Source: Longimicrobiaceae bacterium (GTDB lineage: Bacteria; Gemmatimonadota; Gemmatimonadetes; Longimicrobiales; Longimicrobiaceae). Taken from it: a DNA stretch of 32,073 nucleotides. The DNA lies in contig JASLAX010000024.1 of assembly GCA_030146875.1 (NCBI GenBank), positions 1 to 32,073 of the forward strand. Reading direction: 5' to 3'. The notes under the pieces are model-generated. The model searched no databases and was not told where the DNA came from. It saw nothing but the letters and a program-made list of their open reading frames with translations. How positions within the stretch are numbered: position 1 is the first letter of the stretch; each line of letters begins with the position of its first letter. Made by a program: the position numbers and the translations under genes. This document shows, in pieces, positions 8,110-16,550 of this stretch.

Positions 8110-9294
8110 GTGAGCGCCACGCCGACCACGTCCCCGCCCCACGCCGCCGACGACGGCCACCACGACGACATCCTGTACCCGGACGCGATCCCGTTCGTGG
8201 CGGTGCACCTGGCCTGCTTCGCCGCGGTCTGGACGGGCGTGACGCCGCGGGCGCTGGTCCTGTGCGGCGTGCTGTACCTGGTCCGCATGTTCGGGGTGAC
8301 CGCGGGCTACCACCGCTACTTCTCGCACCGCTCCTTCCGCACCTCGCGCGTGGGGCAGTTCCTGCTGGCGTTCCTCTGCCAGAGCTCGGCGCAGAAGGGG
8401 ATCCTGTGGTGGGCGGCGAAGCACCGCCACCACCACCGGCACGCGGACACGGAGATCGACGTCCACTCGCCCAAGCACCACGGGTTCTTCCGCGCGCACC
8501 TGGGCTGGATCTTCACCGAGCGGCACGAGGGGACCGACTACGACGCCGTCCCCGACCTGGCCCGCTTCCGCGAACTGGTCTGGCTGAACGAGCACCCGTA
8601 CGTCCCCGCCACGCTCCTCGCCGTCTTCTCCTTCCTGTTCGCGGGGTGGCCGGGGCTGATCGTCGGCTTCTTCTGGAGCACCGTGGTGCTGTACCACGCC
8701 ACCTTCGCCATCAACTCGCTGGCGCACGTGGTGGGGTCGCAGCGGTACGTGACGGGCGACGACTCGCGCAACAACTGGTGGCTCGCGCTGATCACGCTGG
8801 GCGAGGGGTGGCACAACAACCACCACGCGTACATGAGCTCCACCCGCCAGGGCTTCCGCTGGTGGGAGGTGGACGCGACGTTCTACGCGCTGAAGGTGCT
8901 GTCGTGGATGCGGATCGTGTACGACCTGCGCTCCCCGCCCGAGGCGGTGCTGCGCGGCGAGCACCGACTGGGCCGCGCGGTGGTGGAGAAGGTCGCCCGC
9001 CAGCTCGCCGCGTCATTCCCGGTCGAGCGGATCGCCGCGCAGGCCCGCGAGGCGCTGGCGAGCGCGCCCGGCCGGGACGAGATGCTGGCGCGGCTGCGCG
9101 AGGCCCGGTCGCAGGCGGAGACGCGCTTCGCCGAGCTGCAGCTCCCCGCGGTGCCCTCGCTGGAGGAGGTGCGGCGCCGGGCCGAGGCCACGCTCGCACG
9201 CACGCCCTCGCTGGACGCCATCGCGGAGAGGGCGCGCGAGGTGCTGGTGCAGGCGGTGGCGGTGCGGCTGCTGGAGGAGCCGGCCGGGGCGTAG
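8110..9294 (+). CDS. Acyl-CoA/acyl-lipid delta-9-type fatty acid desaturase
   Basis: Membrane di-iron desaturase that introduces a double bond into fatty acyl chains. All three histidine boxes are present: HRYFSH (68-73), HRHHH (105-109) and HNNHH (235-239), as in stearoyl-CoA-desaturase relatives. Hydrophobic stretches flank them. The GTG at 8110 is chosen because AGGAGG (8099-8104) sits 5 bases upstream; a longer frame from TTG at 8044 would begin on the promoter. The catalytic part ends near residue 290; about 100 further residues are charged and amphipathic with repeated PSLE/PSLD turns, an extension that core desaturases lack. A strong terminator follows, so the gene is probably monocistronic. 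Confidence 0.92.
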   Translation: MSATPTTSPPHAADDGHHDDILYPDAIPFVAVHLACFAAVWTGVTPRALVLCGVLYLVRMFGVTAGYHRYFSHRSFRTSRVGQFLLAFLCQSSAQKGILWWAAKHRHHHRHADTEIDVHSPKHHGFFRAHLGWIFTERHEGTDYDAVPDLARFRELVWLNEHPYVPATLLAVFSFLFAGWPGLIVGFFWSTVVLYHATFAINSLAHVVGSQRYVTGDDSRNNWWLALITLGEGWHNNHHAYMSSTRQGFRWWEVDATFYALKVLSWMRIVYDLRSPPEAVLRGEHRLGRAVVEKVARQLAASFPVERIAAQAREALASAPGRDEMLARLREARSQAETRFAELQLPAVPSLEEVRRRAEATLARTPSLDAIAERAREVLVQAVAVRLLEEPAGA

Positions 9295-9321
9295 GCCGCC
9301 TGGCTCGACGGACGACGAAGG

Positions 9322-9366
9322 GAAGCGCCCCGCCGGCGGATGCCGGCGGGGCGCTTCTGCTTTTCC
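9322..9366 (+). terminator. Strong intrinsic terminator after the desaturase gene
   Basis: A perfect 16-bp stem (9322-9337 with 9342-9357) has a 4-base loop, GGAT, and is followed by TGCTTTT. It begins 28 bases after the desaturase stop codon and separates it from the CHAT gene. Confidence 0.85.
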
Positions 9367-9458
9367 GCGGAGGAAACGAAAGGCTTGCCGGTGGGTTGCC
9401 GGGGACGCACTTTGCGGGACACTTTTGCCGCGCGATCGATCCCCTCTCTCCTCTTCGC

Positions 9459-12400
9459 ATGCGCCCCACCCTCGTCGCCGCCGGAGTCGCCGTCGTGCTG
9501 GCCGGGGTCCTGACGGTGAGCGTGGACGCGTACACCAGGCGTCCACCGGCCATCGACCCTGCCGACCCGCTGGGCTCGCTGGAGGGCTTCACGCGGCGGA
9601 TGCCGCGCGTGGTCGGCCCACGCCTGAGCGTGCCTTTCCGCTACCAGGAATGCCGGACGGCCCTTCCGCGAGACGGGGCCATCGCGCGCGCGGAGTGCGA
9701 GCGAGCCAACACGGCCGCGGCTCTGCCCAGCTCCGACGAGCAGCTCCGGAACCGCACCGGCACGGCGTCGATCCACACCCTGGCGCTGCTGGACGTGCTG
9801 ATGGACGACGGTGACGGGTCCCTCCTGGCGCGGGCGCTCGATGGCTTCCGCAGGGCGATCCGCGTCTCGGGCGGCTCCCCGGACCTCCACGCCGACCTCG
9901 CCGCGGCGCTGATCCTCCACGCGGAGAGAACCCAGACGGTCGTGTCGCTCTACGAGGCGGTGGAGACGGCGAAGCTCGCCCTGGAGCGGGAGCCCGGCCA
10001 CGCGCAGGCACGGTACGTCCTGGCCCTGGCGCTGGACCGCACGGCCCTGCGCGCGGAGGCGCGGAGAGCCTGGCAGTCCTACCTGGAGGTCGACTCGACG
10101 TCGGAGTGGGCGGACGAGGCACGAACGAGGGTGGCGGCGCTCTCCTCCTGGCCGCGGCTCCCGACGCTGGCCCCGAGCGCCACGCCGGAGCAGGTGGCGG
10201 CCTTCGCGCGGAACGCCCCGGGTGAGGCCCGGCTGATGGGGTGGGACAGTGTCCTGCCCGCGTGGGGCGCGGCCTGGACACGCGGCGACTCGCTGAGGGC
10301 CGCCGCGGAGCTGGCACGCGCGGAGCTGCTGGGCGGGGCGCTCGCGAGCCAGGGGGGCGACCGAACCCTGGCGGACGGCACCCGTGCGATCCGCCGCCAT
10401 GCCGCGAGCACCTCCGCGACGCGGCGGCTCGCGCAGGCGCACAGGGCGTACGGCGAAGCCCAACGGCTCTACTTCGCGGTGCGGTACTCAGAGGCACGGA
10501 AGGCGTTCGAGACGATCGACACCCACGGCCTCTCCTCCACCCTCGACCTCTGGGCGCATCTCTTCTCGGGCGCAGCCGCGGTGCAGGCCGGCGATGCACG
10601 GGCGGGAAGAGCGAGGATCGAGGAGGTGGTCCGAACCGCCGACTCGATCCGGCATCCCGCGATGTGGGCGCGGTCGCGGTGGATGCTCGCGACCACGCTC
10701 AATCGCGCGGAGGCCCCCGGGGCCGCGAGCAGACTTTACGCGGAGGCGTCGGCTAGCTTTGCCCGGCTGGGGGAGATCGAGCACCAGGGCGCCACGGAGC
10801 TGAACGGGGGAGAGGCCGAACAGCTCCTGGGGCGTGTTCCGGCGAGCCTGGAGCTTCTCCACCGGTCGCTGCAGACGCTCCGACCGTATCCCGGCCGCTG
10901 GACACGCAACGCCCTGTCGATGCTGGCCCTGGCGGCGCTGGGCGACGGATTCCCACACACCGCGACGTACTTCCAGGCGGAGGCCGACTCCATCACGAAG
11001 CGGCTCGCCATCCCGCTCTACACGGTCGAGAGCGCGACCGAGCGCGCCCGCGTGCTCGCTGCACGGGGGCGACGGGAGGAGGCTCTGCGGGACCTGAACG
11101 CCGCGGAACGCCTTCTCCCGGAGCTCGACCCGGCCGGCAGGAATCGCCTGCAGCAGAACGTACGCTACACCCGCACGCTCATCTCCCTGGATGCCCGCGA
11201 CCCCGCGACGGTGGACAGCCTGACGGCGGTGCTGCGCGCCTTCCGCGCGAGCGGCGTCAGCACGCTGTGGCAGGTGCGAACGCGGCTGCGGCGCGGCGAC
11301 TCCTATCTCGAGCAGGGAAAGCTCGACGAGGCGAGGAGCGACGTGGACAGCATTCTGGTGATCCTGCACGCGCAGCGGAAGCCGGGGGAAGCGGCCGCGA
11401 CACGGCGCCAGACGGGGGGTGAAGCACGGGAGCTCGCGGGCCGCGTCTCCCTGGCGCTCGTGCAGCAGGGTCGAAGCCGCGACGGCCTGGCCGTCGCGGA
11501 GCGGATGGCCGTCGCCCTCTCCGCCGCGTCCGACGCGGCCACCCCACTCCCCGTCGTCGTTCCGCGAATCCCGCCGGGACGGGTGGTCGCGCGGATCGCC
11601 GTCGTGGGAGATACCGTGCTGACGTGGGTGCTCCGCGGCGGCGAGGTGCGCGCCGTGGCGGTGCACGCACCCCGCGCCGAGCTGCTCCGAGCGTCGGAAG
11701 CGGTCCGAGAGGCGTTCGGCCGGCGCGACGAGGCGGCGGCCGGCCCGCACCTCGCGCGTCTCTCCGCCTGGCTCCTACGCCCCATGGAGGCGTGGCTCGG
11801 GCCGGACGAGACGGAGCTGGTGCTGCTGCTGGATCCGGAGCTCACCGGAATACCGTTCGGCGCCCTCCGAACGGGGCCGCGTTACGGCCAACGGTACCTG
11901 CTCGCGGCCCGTCCGCTCCGGCTGGGAACCACGGCGGCCGCCGCCAGCGCGCGGCCCATCCACCGCGTCTCCCCCTCCCGCGGCGCCGCCTTCGTCGCCG
12001 ACCCGGCGTTCGATCTTCTCGCCAACCCGGGCGTGGACCGCCTGCCGTACGCCCACCGAGAGGTCGCGGAGGCCGCCCGGGCTTACGGAGTGGGTGTCGT
12101 GGCCGACAAGGCGGCCCGTGCCGGCACGGTGCAGCGCCTGCTGGAGACCTCGTCGGTCTTCCACTTCGCGGGCCACGCCGTCTTCGACGCCGAACGGCCG
12201 GAGCGATCCTATCTCCTCACGGCCGCGGAGCCAGGCCGGGGCGGCGGTGACCGCCTCACCGCTGCCGACCTACAGGAGCTGGACCTGGACCACGTGCGTC
12301 TCGTGGTGCTCTCCGCCTGCACCACGCTGGGGGCCTCCAACGGTAACGGAAGCGGCCTCGCCGGCCTGGGCGGAGCGCTGCTGGGGGCCGGCGTGGGCGG

Positions 12401-12593
12401 GGTGGTGGGAAGCCTCTGGCTCGTGGACGACGCGGCCACCGCGGAGCTGATGGCCGCCTTCCACCGCGAGTACCGCCGGACCGGTGACCCGGCCGCCGCA
12501 CTGCGCACTGCACAGCTCCACCTGGTCCGCTCGACCAATCCGCGGTTCCGCGACCCCTCCGCGTGGGCGGGGTTCGTGTACGCGGGGAACTGA
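9459..12593 (+). CDS. TPR-CHAT caspase-like protease, N-terminally membrane-anchored
   Basis: 1044 residues. An N-terminal hydrophobic segment (about 4-24, LVAAGVAVVLAGVLTVSVDA) looks like a signal anchor. A long helical solenoid with TPR-like repeats follows (about 80-690; for example LYEAVETAKLALEREPGHAQARYVLA is TPR-like). The C-terminal third is a CHAT domain with the expected catalytic pair: His906 in VFHFAGHAVF and Cys954 in VVLSACTTLG, followed by GLGGALLGAGVGGVVGSLW. CHAT enzymes belong to the caspase/separase clan and act in regulated proteolysis, including gasdermin activation and Craspase. The ATG at 9459 was chosen for its hydrophobic N terminus; no clear ribosome-binding site precedes it. 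The 267-residue gene starts 18 bases downstream and is a plausible partner or substrate. The target is unknown. Confidence 0.9.
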   Translation: MRPTLVAAGVAVVLAGVLTVSVDAYTRRPPAIDPADPLGSLEGFTRRMPRVVGPRLSVPFRYQECRTALPRDGAIARAECERANTAAALPSSDEQLRNRTGTASIHTLALLDVLMDDGDGSLLARALDGFRRAIRVSGGSPDLHADLAAALILHAERTQTVVSLYEAVETAKLALEREPGHAQARYVLALALDRTALRAEARRAWQSYLEVDSTSEWADEARTRVAALSSWPRLPTLAPSATPEQVAAFARNAPGEARLMGWDSVLPAWGAAWTRGDSLRAAAELARAELLGGALASQGGDRTLADGTRAIRRHAASTSATRRLAQAHRAYGEAQRLYFAVRYSEARKAFETIDTHGLSSTLDLWAHLFSGAAAVQAGDARAGRARIEEVVRTADSIRHPAMWARSRWMLATTLNRAEAPGAASRLYAEASASFARLGEIEHQGATELNGGEAEQLLGRVPASLELLHRSLQTLRPYPGRWTRNALSMLALAALGDGFPHTATYFQAEADSITKRLAIPLYTVESATERARVLAARGRREEALRDLNAAERLLPELDPAGRNRLQQNVRYTRTLISLDARDPATVDSLTAVLRAFRASGVSTLWQVRTRLRRGDSYLEQGKLDEARSDVDSILVILHAQRKPGEAAATRRQTGGEARELAGRVSLALVQQGRSRDGLAVAERMAVALSAASDAATPLPVVVPRIPPGRVVARIAVVGDTVLTWVLRGGEVRAVAVHAPRAELLRASEAVREAFGRRDEAAAGPHLARLSAWLLRPMEAWLGPDETELVLLLDPELTGIPFGALRTGPRYGQRYLLAARPLRLGTTAAAASARPIHRVSPSRGAAFVADPAFDLLANPGVDRLPYAHREVAEAARAYGVGVVADKAARAGTVQRLLETSSVFHFAGHAVFDAERPERSYLLTAAEPGRGGGDRLTAADLQELDLDHVRLVVLSACTTLGASNGNGSGLAGLGGALLGAGVGGVVGSLWLVDDAATAELMAAFHREYRRTGDPAAALRTAQLHLVRSTNPRFRDPSAWAGFVYAGN

Positions 12594-12611
12594 CTGCGAA
12601 GGGAGTCCTAC

Positions 12612-13415
12612 ATGGCAGACACGTTCTCGCTCTCCATCGACTTCGCCGGGCTCTGCCTCTTCGTCCCCGAACCGGGGAAGGAAGCGATGCACGTCCTGAT
12701 GCCGGACGCGGCGAAGCACAGCGGACACGGGAAGCCGCTGGAGAAGCACGCGGTGCACCTCATGGTGGACTCGGCCTACCTTCGCCCCAACCAGACGCAG
12801 TTGGACCATCTAGAGATCCACATCCCCCTCAACGGGCGGTGGCTCACCATGCCCGGCAACGGGTCGCCGGCGATCGCATCGGTAGGCGGCGAAGTGGGCA
12901 CGTTGAGCGGGACCCTTCGCCCGGGAGCGCTGACCGGCACCGCCGATGGGATGCTTGCCGCACGGGTCACCCTCCCCAGTGGTCAGGGAACGCCCCACGA
13001 GCAGGGCGCTTGCTGGGAGTGGAAGCTCCCGCAGCCCCGGCGCATGAGCCATCGGGTGAAATGGACGGTCCCAAAGCTCGGCAAACCTGGGTTCGATCTG
13101 GAGCTCAAGGGGCTCGGCGGCAGGGCCGGACCCACGTTCACCGTCTTTTCGATCGACGACGCGATCGAGATCAAGATCTGGCACGCGCAGCCGGCCGAGT
13201 TTCCGCCCCATCCCGCGGAGCCGGGTGAGCCGGAGTACAAGGCCGACGCCCACCACTTCGGCTCGTACTACGACTTGGTGCTGGGCACCGATAAGAAGCT
13301 GCCGAAGTTCAGGAAAAACGATTGCAAGCAGGGCGGTCTGCGCAGCGCAGACGATGCGGACAAAGGAGCGAGCCCCTATACCTGCATGTCGGCACAGTTC
13401 GAGGAGAAGGAGTAG
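12612..13415 (+). CDS. Protein of unknown function paired with the CHAT protease
   Basis: 267 residues with no signal peptide or membrane helix, and no family I can name. The start is well supported: GGGAG lies 7 bases before the ATG. The N terminus alternates hydrophobic residues (FSLSIDFAGLCLFVPEPG) and then has a His-rich stretch (KHSGHGKPLEKHAVHLM). The middle is rich in Gly, Thr and beta-type sequence (VGGEVGTLSGTLRPGALTGT). The end holds YYDLVLGTDKKLPKFRKNDC and two late cysteines. Because the gene follows the CHAT protease by 18 bases and is translated in the same direction, it is a candidate substrate, inhibitor or adaptor of that enzyme; this rests on position only. It does not show the N-terminal cysteine pattern of bacterial gasdermins. 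Confidence 0.8.
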   Translation: MADTFSLSIDFAGLCLFVPEPGKEAMHVLMPDAAKHSGHGKPLEKHAVHLMVDSAYLRPNQTQLDHLEIHIPLNGRWLTMPGNGSPAIASVGGEVGTLSGTLRPGALTGTADGMLAARVTLPSGQGTPHEQGACWEWKLPQPRRMSHRVKWTVPKLGKPGFDLELKGLGGRAGPTFTVFSIDDAIEIKIWHAQPAEFPPHPAEPGEPEYKADAHHFGSYYDLVLGTDKKLPKFRKNDCKQGGLRSADDADKGASPYTCMSAQFEEKE

Positions 13416-13478
13416 ACGTGCGGAAAACGGCAGATCGGCGCCGCTCCGAGCCCGTAACGCAGCCCACCTGACGGCGAA

Positions 13479-13506
13479 GGCGCCGGGCGGTCATCCGCCC
13501 AGCGCC
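13479..13506. terminator. Hairpin between the convergent CHAT and anti-sigma operons
   Basis: A 12-bp stem with one mismatch (13479-13490 with 13495-13506, loop TCAT) lies at the meeting point of two convergent transcripts and overlaps the stop codon of the minus-strand gene. There is no T-tract on either side, so function as a terminator is uncertain. Confidence 0.4.
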
Positions 13507-14390
13507 TCCAGAAGCTTCCGCAGATCGGACTCGAGCAGCCCCCAGTCGGGCGGCTCCGACCGCTCCAGCGTCACCCGCAGTCGGGCGATGCCGGAGCGGT
13601 CCGCGTTGGCCGCGAGCATTCGCTCCGCGGCGCTCAGCGCCGCCTCCGTCTGCCTGCGCTGGAAGAACTCTCGCCGCCGGTGCACGGCCGCCAGGCGGGC
13701 GGCCTGCAGCCACGCCCCCACCCGCGCCGGCTCGGGTCCGACCGCCTGCAGTGCCGTGGCCTCGGCTTCCGCCACCCGGTCTTCCGTGACCCCCTCACGC
13801 ACGAGTACCTCGAACCGGGCCGCCGCCGCGGCCGCGCCGGGAAGGCGACCCAGCATCCCCTGAAGGTCGGCGGCCACCTCCGCGGCACCCTCCCCCGTCC
13901 GCGCCGCCACCCGCAGGTCCACCAGCCGCGCACCCACCCGCACCGCCAGGGCCGGGCCGCCCGCCTGGTCTCCCGCCGACCGCGTGGACGACCAGGGCTT
14001 CGGGTCCCGTAGCTCCCCCACCGGCCCCAGGCGCTCCACGAGCGTCCCGGGCGCGGCGAGCCCCGGCTCGCGGCTCGCCAGCCAGAGCAGGGGCGCCAGC
14101 GCCAGTCCGGCGACGATGGCCGCGGCGGCCAGCCATCGCGGCGGGCGCCACGAACGGCGGGTGCCGTCCACCGGAGGCCGGAGCGGCAGGACGCCGTCGG
14201 GCCGCGTCCCCCGGTCCTCCTCCTCCAGCTCGCGGGTCACCGCGGCGGCATCCGCCAGGATCTCCAGGTCCTCTTCGGACAGGGCGAGCTCCGCGAGGAG
14301 CTCCGCACGCTTCCCTTCGTCCAGCCTTCCGTCCAGCAGCGCGGCCAGCCGCTCCCCGTCCCGCGTCGCGTCGGTCACGGTCTCCTCCAT
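13491..14390 (-). CDS. Putative transmembrane anti-sigma factor
   Basis: 299 residues. The first 50 are charged and helical (LAALLDGRLDEGKRAELLAEL, then LSEEDLEILADAAAVTREL), as in the cytosolic sigma-binding part of anti-sigma factors, but the zinc-binding HxxxCxxC residues of the zf-HC2 family are absent. One membrane helix follows at about 87-107 (WLAAAAIVAGLALAPLLWLA). The remaining 190 residues would be periplasmic, and the last 100 are helical and Ala/Arg-rich. The gene lies 58 bases downstream of a sigma-factor gene on the same strand, the classic arrangement of a sigma/anti-sigma pair. Assignment rests on topology and context; I cannot name a domain. Confidence 0.6.
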   Translation of the reverse strand: MEETVTDATRDGERLAALLDGRLDEGKRAELLAELALSEEDLEILADAAAVTRELEEEDRGTRPDGVLPLRPPVDGTRRSWRPPRWLAAAAIVAGLALAPLLWLASREPGLAAPGTLVERLGPVGELRDPKPWSSTRSAGDQAGGPALAVRVGARLVDLRVAARTGEGAAEVAADLQGMLGRLPGAAAAAARFEVLVREGVTEDRVAEAEATALQAVGPEPARVGAWLQAARLAAVHRRREFFQRRQTEAALSAAERMLAANADRSGIARLRVTLERSEPPDWGLLESDLRKLLEALGG

Positions 14391-14448
14391 TCTCCGCGCG
14401 TCATCCTGGTTGGACGGACACGAACCGCTGTTCTCACATTCTGGCGCC

Positions 14449-15228
14449 TCATGACTCCCCCTCCGCCAGCAGGTCGCGCACCCGTTCGCGCGAGATGCCG
14501 GCCGCCTGGAGGTGGTTCCGCATCACCCCCAGCATCCGCTCGATGCGCCGATAGAGCGGCTTCTGGTCCAGCGCCAGGCCCCGTGCGATGTCGGCTACGG
14601 TCGCGCCTTCCCAGAACCGCATCCGCAGGATCACCCGGTCCTCCGCGGGAAGGTCCTGCATGGCGGCCCGCAGAGCCTCCTCCGCCTCCTTGCGCTCCGC
14701 CTCCACCTCCTGGGCCCGCACGCGCTCGTCCGCACCCCCCGGGCCCGCGGCAGCGGCCAGGGGTTCGTCGCCCACCTGCACGGGTCGCCCGCGGGTCCGG
14801 TACGGCAGATCCGCCAGGATCCGCGCCGCCTCCCCCGCGCTCAGCCGTGCCTCGCCACGCGCCCGGAGCACCTCCGCCGCCTGCTCGTACCCCATTCCGT
14901 CCCGGTAGACGAGGGTCTCCAGCCGCACGGCCACCTCACCCCGACGCCGTGCGGCCGCGGACGGACGCCATCGCCCCCACCGCGACACACGATAGTCGCG
15001 GTAGAGCATGGACACCACCACCGTGAGGTACGTGGTCAACGCGCTCTCGCCGCGGAACTTCCGCAGGATCGCGTAGTCGTCCTCCACGAGCTTCGCCTTG
15101 GTCCACGAGGCGAATTCCTCCGCCTCGTCCGCGCCAAGACCGTGGCGGCGGCAGAGGGCGGCGGAGACCCGGTCGATCCAGGACAGGTGCTGGACGAGGA
15201 GCGCGGCGGGATCCGGGCGTTCGGACAT
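14449..15228 (-). CDS. RNA polymerase sigma-70 family factor, ECF-like
   Basis: About 259 residues. Region 2 runs from about residue 10 to 80 (IDRVSAALCRRHGLGADEAEEFASW, FRGESALTTYLTVVVSMLYRDYRV, the stretch that contacts core enzyme and the -10). Region 4 is at about 190-245 (MQDLPAEDRVILRMRFWEG, VADIARGLALDQKPLYRRIERML), a helix-turn-helix for the -35. The roughly 100-residue linker between them is longer than in typical ECF factors. The ATG at 15228 (MSERPDP) is preferred over a TTG 60 bases upstream whose product begins with a Pro/Ser-rich stretch. The putative anti-sigma gene follows it, and the metallopeptidase gene is divergent from it. Confidence 0.88.
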   Translation of the reverse strand: MSERPDPAALLVQHLSWIDRVSAALCRRHGLGADEAEEFASWTKAKLVEDDYAILRKFRGESALTTYLTVVVSMLYRDYRVSRWGRWRPSAAARRRGEVAVRLETLVYRDGMGYEQAAEVLRARGEARLSAGEAARILADLPYRTRGRPVQVGDEPLAAAAGPGGADERVRAQEVEAERKEAEEALRAAMQDLPAEDRVILRMRFWEGATVADIARGLALDQKPLYRRIERMLGVMRNHLQAAGISRERVRDLLAEGES

Positions 15229-15287
15229 CGTCCGGAGAGCGGGGGAAGGGGCGGGAGAGGGCGCAGGAGAACGTACCGCTGGCGCCA

Positions 15288-15304
15288 ATCACCGGCAAGG
15301 TGAT
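15288..15304. promoter_or_regulatory. Inverted repeat in the sigma / metallopeptidase divergent gap
   Basis: ATCACC-GGCAA-GGTGAT forms perfect 6-bp arms with a 5-base spacer, 60 bases upstream of the sigma-factor ATG and 100 bases upstream of the metallopeptidase ATG. A dimeric repressor or activator could serve both genes. No regulator is identified. Confidence 0.35.
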
Positions 15305-15404
15305 CGGATGCGCGCTTCGAACGATGGAACCGGCAAAGCGATCCCCGGCCGAGTTCCGGTGTATGCAAGCGTCCGCAGACGAACGACTTGCACCCGCAGG
15401 ACCC

Positions 15405-16550
15405 ATGCGCCGCCTCCGCCTCGCCGCCGCCCTGCTGACGCTCGCCCCGCTGGCCGCCGCTCCCGCGCGAGGGCAGGACGCGCCCACGCCCATCAAGGTC
15501 GTGGCCGCGGACGGCTCCCCCGTCGCCGGCGTCCGCGCCTGGGTACGCGGCGCCGCCCAGGCCGACTCCGCGTCCGCCGACTCCGCCGGGCGCCTGCCGC
15601 TGCGCATCCCCGCCTCGGCTGCGGGCGACTCGCTGGAGCTGTGGACCTACCCCGCGGACCACCGCTTCCTTCCGGCGTACGTCCGTGCGACCCGGCGCGA
15701 GCTGGAGCGCGGGCCCACGCTGGTGCTGGTGCCGCGCCGGTGGACGGTGGAGGCGGGAACGCACGCGGGGAAGCGGGTGGGGCTGTCGATGCGGCTCGCC
15801 TACCGCGAGTCGTGCCGCGGGTGCTCGGGATTCCTCCCGCTGGTGGCCGCCGCGACCCCGGGCGCGCTGCCGCTGCAGGCGTGGCCGGAGGGCCGCTTCC
15901 CGCTGCGCGTGGCGTTCGACCGCGAGGAGGAGGCGGTGCGCATCTCGCCGCGCGACTCGGTGGCGTTCTGGAAGGGGGTGGACGCCCTGGAGGCCACCAT
16001 CGGCCGCGACCTCTTCCGGCCCGCCACCTACCTGGGCACCCTGCCGGACGACCAGGGCGGGCCGGACGACGTGGTGCTCGTCCGCATCGACCCGGAGCTG
16101 CGCTACTCGGGGCGCGGCACGGTGATCGGCTCCGCCACGGGCGAGATCACCTACGGCGCCGTCCGGTTCCGCAACCCGTGGCTGCTGGCCGCCAGCGACG
16201 GGCCGCGGCTCGTCGCCCACGAGATGATGCACGTGCTGGGGTTCGGCCACACCTGCGCCTGGCGCTCGGTGCTGGCCGACCTGAACCACTGCGAGTGGAT
16301 GAAGGCCGACGAGCCCAGTCCCGAGGACGTGGCCCACGCGGAGCTCGCCCGCCGCGTCGCGGCCCTTCGCCGCGGCGGCGCGCGCTGGGGGCTCGAGGCC
16401 ACCCTGGCCGGCGAGTCGCGACCCGTGCCCACCGTGCGCCCCGCCGGCATCCCCGCCGCCGACCCGGCCCCACCCGACCCCCCGTCCGCTGCGGCGGTGG
16501 ACTCGACGACGATCGCGCCGCCCGACTCTACCAGGAGTGGTAGATCGTGA
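15405..16550 (+). CDS. Secreted zinc metallopeptidase (HExxHxxGxxH type)
   Basis: 381 residues with a classical signal peptide (RRLRLAAALLTLAPLAAAPARG, cleavage near residue 22). Residues about 25-100 resemble a carboxypeptidase-regulatory-like beta domain (VVAADGSPVAGVRAWV...ADSAGRLPLRI). The catalytic region carries HEMMHVLGFGH at 272-282, with zinc ligands H272, H276 and H282 and catalytic E273, the metzincin-type motif. A CRGC pair near residue 140 could be structural. The C-terminal 60 residues are Pro/Ala-rich and low in complexity. The ATG at 15405 is chosen because it starts the signal peptide; the frame is open further upstream but encodes no signal there. The 3' end overlaps the next, convergent gene by 23 bases. 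Substrate unknown. Confidence 0.85.
   Translation: MRRLRLAAALLTLAPLAAAPARGQDAPTPIKVVAADGSPVAGVRAWVRGAAQADSASADSAGRLPLRIPASAAGDSLELWTYPADHRFLPAYVRATRRELERGPTLVLVPRRWTVEAGTHAGKRVGLSMRLAYRESCRGCSGFLPLVAAATPGALPLQAWPEGRFPLRVAFDREEEAVRISPRDSVAFWKGVDALEATIGRDLFRPATYLGTLPDDQGGPDDVVLVRIDPELRYSGRGTVIGSATGEITYGAVRFRNPWLLAASDGPRLVAHEMMHVLGFGHTCAWRSVLADLNHCEWMKADEPSPEDVAHAELARRVAALRRGGARWGLEATLAGESRPVPTVRPAGIPAADPAPPDPPSAAAVDSTTIAPPDSTRSGRS

Noticed and set aside
8262..9458. Open frame extending the CHAT protein upstream across the desaturase gene
   Set aside because: It is out of frame over the desaturase, passes through its terminator, and the signal anchor begins at ATG 9459.
9459..13415. CHAT plus companion as a Craspase or a gasdermin cassette
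   Set aside because: No Cas7-11, CRISPR array or Csx30-like gene is present, and the companion shows no gasdermin pattern; only the weaker protease-sigma idea is kept.
15229..15288. TTG-initiated 20-residue extension of the sigma factor
   Set aside because: The added sequence is Pro/Ser repeats with a rare start; the ATG at 15228 begins the conserved part.
15326..15357. ECF-type promoters from GGAAC words on both strands
   Set aside because: No matching -10 at the right spacing was found on either strand.
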